Of a stretch of DNA of 13,501 bases, positions 1-5,494 are shown in pieces (position 1 is the first letter of the stretch; each line of letters starts with the position of its first letter). Origin of the DNA: JAWUVP01 sp034112285 (lineage in GTDB: Bacteria; Pseudomonadota; Gammaproteobacteria; JABDGN01). Made by a program: the position numbers and the translations under genes. Location: NCBI GenBank assembly GCA_034112285.1, contig JAWUVP010000084.1, positions 1 through 13,501 of the forward strand. Direction: 5' to 3'. The notes beneath the pieces were generated by a model that was not told the origin of the DNA, ran no database searches, and saw nothing but the letters and a program-made list of their open reading frames with translations.

Positions 1-2
1 GT

Positions 3-101
3 TACAATTTGTATACTGCTAATTGTGATTTTATGCTATCAGTCGGCACGCTAACAAAAAATAAATTTGCTATGATTAAAATTAATGGCACTGTAGTCTA
101 A
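3..101 (+). other. possible 3' end of an upstream plus-strand gene
   Basis: The window opens inside a reading frame with no stop until TAA at 99-101 (32 codons, ending FAMIKINGTVV). A second plus frame is also open from base 1 to TAA at 52-54 and would end in a very hydrophobic tail (ICILLIVILCYQSAR). Either could be the end of a gene starting before the window, and the sequence here cannot decide between them. Both are short enough to be chance open frames, so this is a weak call. Confidence 0.2.
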
Positions 102-107
102 AAAATT

Positions 108-130
108 GACGTGCACCTATGGTGTACGTC
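108..130. repeat. near-perfect inverted repeat (10-bp arms, 3-bp centre)
   Basis: GACGTGCACC, then TAT, then GGTGTACGTC: the arms are complementary except for one position. It follows the possible upstream stop codon and an AAAAATTGAC stretch. There is no T-run on either side, so it is a poor intrinsic terminator. It could be an operator or an RNA hairpin. Its right arm overlaps the start of the dispersed repeat at 124-162. Confidence 0.55.
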
Positions 131-162
131 GCTACGACGACAATGGGAGGGAAAGTAATGAT
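124..162 (+). repeat. dispersed intergenic repeat, copy 1
   Basis: GTACGTCGCTA at 124-134 is followed at once by GACGACAATGGGAGGGAAAG plus TAATGAT (136-162). The same two blocks recur in the same order and orientation at 8383-8393 and 8407-8432, separated there by 13 extra bases. Both copies lie in A+T-rich intergenic DNA upstream of a plus-strand gene. The remaining sequence between here and 306 holds only a TATAGT (259-264) that could be a -10 box without a convincing -35. Confidence 0.55.
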
Positions 163-305
163 GTAGAACTTTCCTAATTATATTTTGTACATTATTTAAA
201 GCGCATACGCCCTGTAAACCCTATTTATGAATCACACATGTTAATATTTCCTTAACTCTATAGTGCTACAGTTATAAGCTGGAATTACAGAGAAAAAGAA
301 AATAA

Positions 306-1631
306 ATGCTCCGTCCCCTTTTCCCATCCTATTCATATTTTAAACATTCGCCTAATTACATCACATTAGCTATCCCAGCTCCAACTAACATTATTAAGTT
401 ACATGAATTTTTTCAACACATGCTAGGCGAGCGGCCTATTGTTGTTAAGCTAACAAGAGGTAAAGTCAACATATCAACGCAGATAGGCAGTCATCACACT
501 GGCAAAATTGTGTCAATAAGCCAATTGATACTCGCGCTATTTGAAAACAACATCATCCATTATGAGGAGCTTTTTAAATATGCCCCCACAATGCGTTCAT
601 GCGTTACTCCGCCCGATTTAGCGACGCTCAATAACATGGATGAAGAATCAGACCCAGTGACTGGCCGCATCTTAGATACCTACCTTTCTTTTTTGCGTCA
701 CTTTACCAAAATGCACCAACCCTATATTGGCTTACCCATAAATAAACTTTTATACCGGTACTATGGCTTTCCAATGAGCGAGACAATCGGTTGTTTTGCT
801 ATTGATTTTGATTTGTGGAGCACAATTACGTCCTCAAACTTGCACGATTTTCAAGTCGCTCGAGATTTGTTTTTTGATCGCGATCTATCTGATGGTCAAT
901 ACCATCGTATTTATTCTATAGACGGACATGACACTTCAGCTGAAATCGGCTACTTTGCAAACCTAAACAAAGCTTTTACAGCTATGTGTATGATGGCCAA
1001 ATACAAGATATCACCTCAATTAATTGATCTTATTAATTGGCATGATATTGCCACAGAGCATTTAAAGACAGCTGGCCTTAGGCCTGAATCTCAGGCGAAC
1101 ACGGTTTCCTTTGAGTTGGTTTTAAGTAATTCAAGCCGAGAAGGATGCGATGAACTTTTCTTCTCAGGGCTAGTGAAAAGAAGTCGAGCTGAAGATCGGC
1201 GCAGCGATTATGGATGCCGCTTTCCTTATTTACATAAAAATAAAGACACAGAAAAATATTATATATTAGCCGGCAGGATGCTCAGCCATAAAGTCTTACA
1301 CATCTATATTAATAAACAACTAGCCGAAATAGAGGCCGTATTTTTAGGGGGCACTCCCGAAAAAGACAAACTGCTGCGTTTGATACGCTTTGTAAAATTT
1401 TTTGAGGTTAACCATTTTTTTTACGACGGCAATATCCGCACCTGTCTTCTTATATTTTATTACTTCATTATCCGCTTTAGGCTGCCTCTAACCATACTAT
1501 CAAACCCTAACATTTTTGACGGGTTTAGCATTAATGAGATTTATCTAGATGTTATGAAGGGTAGAGAAAGGTATGAACTTCTTCGCCAAGGTGATTTTTT
1601 GAAATTAAAAGAGTTATCAAAAGCTTTTTAA
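306..1631 (+). CDS. Fic-domain-like protein with degenerate motif (possible effector)
   Basis: A 441-aa cytosolic-looking protein with no signal peptide or clear membrane segment. Residues 370-378 read HFFYDGNIR, which lines up with the Fic signature HPFx[D/E]GNGR: the catalytic His, the acidic residue, the GN and the first Arg are kept, but Pro becomes Phe and the second Gly becomes Ile. What follows also fits a Fic core: a hydrophobic helix, then LPLTIL and a helix NEIYLDVMKG like the family's LP...RDEYLEAL segment. Fic enzymes usually transfer AMP or another phosphate-containing group from a nucleotide to a target hydroxyl. The long N-terminal part (1-350) is unrecognised. The gene is A+T-rich compared with the housekeeping genes further right, has only a weak AG-rich ribosome site, and stands alone. 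A secreted effector or a toxin is plausible. The Fic-like call rests on the motif and its downstream context; activity is uncertain because of the Gly-to-Ile change. Confidence 0.6.
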   Translation: MLRPLFPSYSYFKHSPNYITLAIPAPTNIIKLHEFFQHMLGERPIVVKLTRGKVNISTQIGSHHTGKIVSISQLILALFENNIIHYEELFKYAPTMRSCVTPPDLATLNNMDEESDPVTGRILDTYLSFLRHFTKMHQPYIGLPINKLLYRYYGFPMSETIGCFAIDFDLWSTITSSNLHDFQVARDLFFDRDLSDGQYHRIYSIDGHDTSAEIGYFANLNKAFTAMCMMAKYKISPQLIDLINWHDIATEHLKTAGLRPESQANTVSFELVLSNSSREGCDELFFSGLVKRSRAEDRRSDYGCRFPYLHKNKDTEKYYILAGRMLSHKVLHIYINKQLAEIEAVFLGGTPEKDKLLRLIRFVKFFEVNHFFYDGNIRTCLLIFYYFIIRFRLPLTILSNPNIFDGFSINEIYLDVMKGRERYELLRQGDFLKLKELSKAF

Positions 1632-1718
1632 AAAGGTATTTTGCAGCTTTGCGGCATGTCGTTAATATCTAAATATAGAGAACAATTGTCGTGCTTTGTG
1701 GCTTGAGATTAAAACGTC

Positions 1719-1757
1719 CCCTTAGCTTTTAAGGGCGGGGGGCAACGTTGCTCCCCG
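1719..1757 (-). terminator. tandem hairpins between convergent genes; terminator for the minus-strand gene
   Basis: Read on the minus strand just after the stop of the 1773-2204 gene, there is a hairpin of 10-bp arms with one mismatch (1737-1756, GGGGAGCAAC / GTTGCCCCCC). A second hairpin follows, CCCTTA-AAAGC-TAAGGG (1735-1719), and then GGACGTTTTAATC. The T-run is short and set back four bases, so this is a moderate terminator. No T-run follows on the plus strand, so the upstream plus-strand gene has no obvious terminator of its own. Confidence 0.45.
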
Positions 1758-1772
1758 ATACTCTCGCAATGA

Positions 1773-2204
1773 TTAGCCGCCGCGCTTTTGCGTAGACCAG
1801 CCACAATGTGGTATAAAATCAAGATCATTACTGTGGCAGGATACTGACACCGCATCATGTACATCCACTAAAAAGTCTCTACAGTGAGAAGGGAAAATAC
1901 CATTTCGACCGCATATTTCTATTTTTGCGCCCTCAGCAGGCAGCGGTAAACAATGCGCTCCACCAGCAAGCTGGCTATTATTATAGTCGCCAACTTGAGT
2001 AGCCTTGGTATATCTGACGCCCATGTTTGCTTTTTTCAATAAATCAGTAAGATCAAGACCTGTTGAATTATTCTGATAAAACCAAAACCCAGGCCCCTGA
2101 TCGACTGTACAGGTTGATTTGATCATTGCCGCCGCATTAGCGTTAAAAACCAGGAATAGCGCACATATTGCTAAGTTCTTAATAAATTTACTCTTAAATT
2201 CCAT
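1773..2204 (-). CDS. small exported cysteine-rich hypothetical protein
   Basis: A 143-aa protein that begins with a clear Sec signal peptide: positively charged start (KSKFIK), hydrophobic core at about 10-21, and an Ala-rich cleavage region near ANAAA (22-26). The mature part of about 118 residues has six cysteines (32, 85, 98, 108, 123, 134), an even number that suits disulfide bonding in the periplasm or outside the cell. No known domain was recognised. A ribosome site AGAGG sits eight bases upstream of the ATG. The promoter area contains an ATTGTT-ATAC-AACAAT palindrome (2224-2239). The gene is transcribed towards the Fic-like gene and ends at a tandem hairpin. It may be an enzyme inhibitor, a small adhesin or an effector-like secreted protein; nothing in the sequence decides. 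Confidence 0.7.
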   Translation of the reverse strand: MEFKSKFIKNLAICALFLVFNANAAAMIKSTCTVDQGPGFWFYQNNSTGLDLTDLLKKANMGVRYTKATQVGDYNNSQLAGGAHCLPLPAEGAKIEICGRNGIFPSHCRDFLVDVHDAVSVSCHSNDLDFIPHCGWSTQKRGG

Positions 2205-2223
2205 TTTTAACCTCTTTAAATTT

Positions 2224-2239
2224 ATTGTTATACAACAAT
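2224..2239. promoter_or_regulatory. palindrome in the promoter region of the exported protein gene
   Basis: ATTGTT-ATAC-AACAAT, perfect 6-bp arms, 20 bases upstream of the minus-strand start codon at 2204. On the minus strand it contains TATAAC, which could act as a -10 box, with TATAAA a little further upstream. A repressor or activator site is possible; the A+T-rich context makes a chance palindrome fairly likely. Confidence 0.25.
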
Positions 2240-2308
2240 TTTTTTATACCAACATGGCTAGAAATCAACGTCCTAGACATAATCTAAGTTCATCAACTGA
2301 AGGCCAGG

Positions 2309-2337
2309 AATAAAAGAAAGGTGACCCGAAGATCACC
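2309..2337 (-). terminator. intrinsic terminator with UUCG tetraloop, minus strand, no gene upstream
   Basis: On the minus strand, bases 2337-2320 read GGTGATCTTCGGGTCACC. This folds into a 7-bp stem (one T-G wobble) closed by C-TTCG-G, the very stable UUCG tetraloop. It is followed directly by the T-rich run TTTCTTTTATT (2319-2309). This is the textbook layout of a rho-independent terminator. It points left, so it would stop transcripts arriving from the hexamer-repeat tract. No minus-strand gene exists between it and 3157. Confidence 0.6.
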
Positions 2338-2417
2338 CTCAACCTATACGACAGTTATCATTATTATTCTTATTCTGCCTCTTATTCTTACTATTTAGCT
2401 CAACGTTTTTACATAGC

Positions 2418-2878
2418 TTTTTTTTTCTTATTCTTGTTCTTCTTGTTCTTGTTGCTCTTGCTCTTGCTCTTATTCTTATTCTTGGTCTTCTTCTTGTTCT
2501 TATTCTTATTCTTATTCTTATTCTTGGTCTTCTTCTTGTTCTTCTTCTTATTCTTGGCCTTATTCTTATTCTTATTCTTGGTCTTCTTCTTGTTCTTGGT
2601 CTTGGTCTTATTCTTGTTCTTGTTCTTGTTCTTATTCTTGGTCTTCTTCTTGTTCTTGTTCTTATTCTTATTCTTGGTCTTGTTCTTATTCTTGCTCTTG
2701 TTCTTATTCTTATTCTTGTTCTTGTTCTTGGTCTTGTTCTTGTTCTTGTTCTTGGTCTTGTTCTTATTCTTGGTCTTCTTCTTCTTGTTCTTCTTCTTGT
2801 TCTTCTTATTCTTGGTCTTGGTCTTGGTCTTGGTCTTCTTCTTGTTCTTGGTCTTCTTCTTGTTCTTCTTGTTCTTCT
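2418..2878. repeat. hexamer-periodic polypyrimidine/polypurine tract (TTCTTN)n
   Basis: About 460 bp made almost only of TTCTTG, TTCTTA, TTCTTC and TTGGTC-type units. Purines occur only at the unit junctions, so the plus strand is pyrimidine-rich and the minus strand purine-rich throughout. A longer block (TTCTTGGTCTTCTTCTTGTT plus CTT) recurs at 2479, 2521, 2575 and 2635, at spacings of 42, 54 and 60, all multiples of six; a variant recurs at 2767. All three plus frames are open, but they encode only Phe/Leu, Leu/Ile/Val or Ser/Tyr/Cys strings without a ribosome site. Two minus frames are also open (Lys/Asn and Arg/Thr) but have no start codon. A degenerate form (TTATTCTTATTCTGCC) begins near 2360. 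It appears to be a non-coding tandem repeat, perhaps unstable in length and able to form triplex DNA. Confidence 0.85.
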
Positions 2879-3030
2879 ATTGCATTTAACTTAATAAATC
2901 ATGCAGGGCAAACCAGACTTCAGCTATTGGTATTCCCTAGTGATGAGTAGTATTATAATCGGTATTTCTTAAGACAACCTTAACATATGTAATATAATTG
3001 AACGAAATAGTAACAATAGTTGTATTTCAA

Positions 3031-3082
3031 GGCTGGGAAGGCCCCTTATGTCACAGCATCTCACTTTGCTCGCTTCCCAGCC
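3031..3082. repeat. perfect 10-bp inverted repeat with 32-base loop
   Basis: GGCTGGGAAG (3031-3040) pairs exactly with CTTCCCAGCC (3073-3082). No T-run follows on either strand, so it is not a standard terminator. It lies just upstream of the polymerase promoter. It could be an upstream control element or the remnant of a small mobile element. Confidence 0.5.
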
Positions 3083-3094
3083 AAAAAATTGACC

Positions 3095-3158
3095 TTTGTA
3101 CCCCTTTACCCCAACGGCAAAATAACCTATATTAGGGTAGGTACTAATGGGGTACAAA
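3095..3158 (+). promoter_or_regulatory. promoter and operator-like repeats of the polymerase/SRAP operon
   Basis: A good sigma-70 type promoter is visible: -35 TTTACC (3105-3110), a 17-base spacer and -10 TATATT (3128-3133). It is bracketed by a perfect 10-bp inverted repeat, TTTGTACCCC (3095-3104) and GGGGTACAAA (3149-3158). Just after the expected transcription start is a direct repeat GTAC-N7-GTAC (3141-3155), one helical turn apart. That spacing matches the GTTC-N7-GTTC form of LexA box known from alphaproteobacteria, though the bases differ. An E. coli-type CTGT-N8-ACAG box is not present. SOS control is therefore inferred, not shown. Confidence 0.45.
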
Positions 3159-4399
3159 TGAATAACAAGAAAAAAACACGGCCTTGGGCGCGCGCCATTG
3201 TCTTTATTGACATGAACGCTTTTTTTGCGTCCGTTGAACAGCTGGATTTTCCAGAGCTGGCCGGCAAGCCGGTTGCCGTTACCAATGGTGAACTAGGCAC
3301 CTGCATTATTACTTGCTCTTATGAAGCGCGCCGGTATGGCGTGAAAACTGGGATGCGAATGAGGGAGGCAAAGCTGCGCTGTCCTGATATTATTAAGCGC
3401 CCTTCTCGGCCAAATCGTTATGCGGCTGTTTCGACCCGCATTATGCAATCGTTACAGGCACTCACTGACACCATCGAAGTATTTTCTATTGATGAGTGTT
3501 TTTTAGAGGTCACTGGCTCTCAATCATTATTGGGCACGCCTGAGGAAATGGGGCGGCGAGCTAAAGAAATTGTATTTGAAGCCTCGGGGTTAATCTGCTC
3601 AGTGGGTATTGCAGGCGATAAAATTACTGCCAAGTATGCAGCCTCGATTCACAAGCCCAATGGCTTGTATGCGGTACACCCCAGTGACAGCGAATCGTTT
3701 TTGGCCGAAGTGCCAATTGATAGACTTTGTGGTATTAATAAGGGAGTTAAACGTTTCTTTGCCGACTATGGGGTGCACCATTGCAAAGACATGAAAACAA
3801 TTCCTATCAGCGTACCCGCTAAACGCTTTGGTAATATTGGCCGGCGCATGTGGTTAATGTGCCAAGGGCAAGATCCCGATTGCGTGCACACCATTGTGCC
3901 GCCGCCAAAATCTATTGGTCATGGTAAGGTAATGCCGCCCAACACTAAAAATAAAACCGTGATTAAAACCTATCTCATGCACATGGCTGAAAAAGTCACC
4001 AGTCGAATGCGGTGTCATCAGTTACAAAGCACTCAATTTTTTATTGGTTTAAAAACACAAGACTGGGGATGGCTGGCGGCTAAATACCAAACCGTAGCGC
4101 CCATTGATGATGGCAAAACCTTATATAAATTGGCGCTGCAATTTTTGCATGAACACTGGCACGGCGAAGGGATATACCAAGTGCAAGTGACCGCCCTTTC
4201 GCCTATTTCTACAGGAGAGCAGTTAGATTTATTTTATGAGGGAGATGCGCAAACCAAAACACAATGCCAAGTGCTGGATGATATTAATAATAAATATGGC
4301 GAGTTTACCATTGCGCCTGCCTCATTGTTAAATCGCAGCACCATGCCCAATGTGATTGCACCGGCATGGAAGCCCACCGGCCATAGGAAAAGTGTGTAA
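3158..4399 (+). CDS. Y-family translesion DNA polymerase (UmuC/DinB type)
   Basis: Inserts nucleotides opposite damaged template bases. Catalytic residues are visible: Asp18 in FIDMN (followed by FF, the usual steric-gate position) and Asp112-Glu113 in SIDE. The conserved SYEARRYGVKTGM segment of the fingers is also present. After the palm come a thumb with helix-hairpin-helix character (about 180-220) and a little-finger domain. The C-terminus (QLDLF...INNKYGEFTIAPASLL) resembles polymerases of the ImuB/DinB2 branch more than E. coli DinB. The frame is open upstream to 3020, but the ATG at 3158 is preferred: it gives 413 aa beginning shortly before FIDMN, and the promoter lies inside the longer version. 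The ribosome site is weak (GGGG five bases upstream). The stop overlaps the next start as TAATG, so the two proteins are probably translationally coupled. No umuD-like gene is nearby. Confidence 0.88.
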   Translation: MNNKKKTRPWARAIVFIDMNAFFASVEQLDFPELAGKPVAVTNGELGTCIITCSYEARRYGVKTGMRMREAKLRCPDIIKRPSRPNRYAAVSTRIMQSLQALTDTIEVFSIDECFLEVTGSQSLLGTPEEMGRRAKEIVFEASGLICSVGIAGDKITAKYAASIHKPNGLYAVHPSDSESFLAEVPIDRLCGINKGVKRFFADYGVHHCKDMKTIPISVPAKRFGNIGRRMWLMCQGQDPDCVHTIVPPPKSIGHGKVMPPNTKNKTVIKTYLMHMAEKVTSRMRCHQLQSTQFFIGLKTQDWGWLAAKYQTVAPIDDGKTLYKLALQFLHEHWHGEGIYQVQVTALSPISTGEQLDLFYEGDAQTKTQCQVLDDINNKYGEFTIAPASLLNRSTMPNVIAPAWKPTGHRKSV

Positions 4400-4818
4400 T
4401 GTGTTTAGCGGTACAATTTGAATTTTCCGGCAAAGATTATACGCCCTATTTCCCCAACCCTTATGCAACCCTACCGGTGTTGATGAAAAATGGCGAGGTG
4501 CAATTAATGCCCTGGGGCCGCCGCCAATCACAAGCGGGCAATTTACCATTGGGCGGCTGGGCGCGGTTGGAGTCGATTAAAAAAGGTGTGTGGCAAAAAT
4601 ATTTTGCCCAGCCGGTTAAAATTCCCCTGCTCAAATTTGCAGAAAAAGATATTGAAGGCAAAACACATTGGTTCCCGCTAGCGTCTGGGCAGTTTATTCA
4701 AGGGTTGCGTGCCTGCTATGATGATGAAGTTCGGCTTTATATTGTTACCGTTACACCCGAAGATAACAATGCGATTCATGATAGGTGGCCACGAATTTTA
4801 GTGCAGCCGAATTATTAG
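4399..4818 (+). CDS. compact SRAP (HMCES/YedK)-like protein coupled to the Y-family polymerase
   Basis: A 139-aa protein that I align by eye to the SRAP family, which crosslinks to abasic sites in single-stranded DNA through the N-terminal cysteine. Matches in order: Met-Cys2 at the start; TLPVLMKNGEVQLMPWG (24-40), like the family's PV...DGE..L..MRWGL; WARLES (54-59), like NARxET; KIPLLKFAEK (74-83), like LIPADGFYEW, which places Glu82 at the catalytic Glu; and IHDRWPRIL (126-134), like IHDRMPVIL, with His127. The key family residues Cys, Glu and His are kept, but the DNA-binding Asn of NARxET is replaced by Trp54. It is much shorter than YedK (about 220 aa), having lost loops in the N-terminal half. 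It overlaps the polymerase stop by one base (TAATG), so it is likely coexpressed and may act on lesions that the polymerase meets. Confidence 0.62.
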   Translation: MCLAVQFEFSGKDYTPYFPNPYATLPVLMKNGEVQLMPWGRRQSQAGNLPLGGWARLESIKKGVWQKYFAQPVKIPLLKFAEKDIEGKTHWFPLASGQFIQGLRACYDDEVRLYIVTVTPEDNNAIHDRWPRILVQPNY

Positions 4819-4890
4819 TGTTAGCTATTACTGGCGTTGCGTCTTACATTGCTTTATTAAAAAACCAAACCCTCTTTTAACCAAGACCGC

Positions 4891-5445
4891 TTACGGGCTG
4901 GGAGGGGGCGAAAACATTCCATCGACGTGGCTTGGAAATCTCGGTAATTGCCTTAACAGCGGTGGCGTTAACCATGAACTATGAAAGATTATCTCTCTAC
5001 AGGTATCAAAAGGGATCTGACTTATAAAATTTGCTTGCGTAATTTCAACATCACGCAAACCAGACGCTTGAAGGTAACAAGCTTGCACAGAAGATACGAT
5101 ATTCATCAAAAAAGGTAAGCTCATTGCATAAGGAGTAGGCAAATCTAAATAAAGTTCTCGTAAGTGTATCCTTGGGTTTGTTGCTAACATTAGAGAAAAT
5201 TGATGTAGCTCGTACAAATCTATAGGGCTATTCAAGGCGAGGCATTGCCCTCTTGCGCGCCCCATTAACCATTCCAACGCCTTGAGCACGATCACCAGCA
5301 CATTTTTGTAGCTTGGTTCCCATTCAATATCGATACACTTAATATTACTCGGGTCCACCGTTGATAATACTGCCGCTAACTGCAATATTACCAACGAGGA
5401 GTTAATGTTAATAGAAAGTATTTCATCGCCTACATCCACTGTCAT
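4891..5445 (-). CDS. hypothetical leucine-rich protein
   Basis: A 184-aa protein without signal peptide. It contains hydrophobic segments with leucine-rich-repeat flavour: LRELYLDLP (96-103), then a second segment with CYLQASGLRDVEI at about 123-135. A consistent LRR period cannot be traced. The C-terminus is proline-rich (FSPPPSP). I do not recognise the family. The gene starts 49 bases after the beta-helix protein gene on the same strand and could be the last member of the bioY-bioC transcript. The ribosome site is only a weak AAGAAG. Solitary degenerate LRR proteins are common among effectors of intracellular gammaproteobacteria, but that is analogy only. Confidence 0.55.
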   Translation of the reverse strand: MTVDVGDEILSININSSLVILQLAAVLSTVDPSNIKCIDIEWEPSYKNVLVIVLKALEWLMGRARGQCLALNSPIDLYELHQFSLMLATNPRIHLRELYLDLPTPYAMSLPFLMNIVSSVQACYLQASGLRDVEITQANFISQIPFDTCREIIFHSSWLTPPLLRQLPRFPSHVDGMFSPPPSP

Positions 5446-5494
5446 GATCGTTCTTCTTATATTTTTTAGTTATGTATGTGAGCTGCTCTGCGTA

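Larger units (their letters stand above)
2205..3157. other. long gene-free region
   Basis: This stretch of about 950 bases has no credible protein gene. It contains, in order, the promoter of the exported protein gene, a minus-strand UUCG terminator (2309-2337), the hexamer tract (2418-2878), an A+T-rich spacer with a two-way TATAAT palindrome near 2950-2960, an inverted repeat (3031-3082) and the promoter/operator of the polymerase operon (3095-3158). Confidence 0.7.

Noticed and set aside
2119..2313. 64-aa open frame on the plus strand
   Set aside because: It overlaps the signal-peptide end and promoter of the exported protein gene on the other strand, has no ribosome site and no recognisable sequence.
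2418..2878. CRISPR array
   Set aside because: There are no spacer-like unique sequences between repeats; the units are continuous hexamers.
2338..2880. Lys/Asn or Arg/Thr repeat protein on the minus strand of the tract
   Set aside because: Two frames are free of stops, but a stop codon lies just before the tract and no ATG, GTG or TTG occurs within it, so there is no usable start.
2434..2889. 151-codon open frame of almost only Phe, Leu and Val on the plus strand
   Set aside because: It starts at a TTG without ribosome site inside the hexamer tract, and all three plus frames are equally open. It is a by-product of the (TTCTTN)n repeat.
3020..3157. 46-residue N-terminal extension of the Y-family polymerase
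   Set aside because: It lies upstream of and across the promoter, contains two long inverted repeats, and Y-family polymerases normally begin shortly before the FIDMN motif.
4819..4890. terminator between the convergent SRAP-like and leucine-rich genes
   Set aside because: A- and T-rich runs are present but no convincing hairpin could be drawn.
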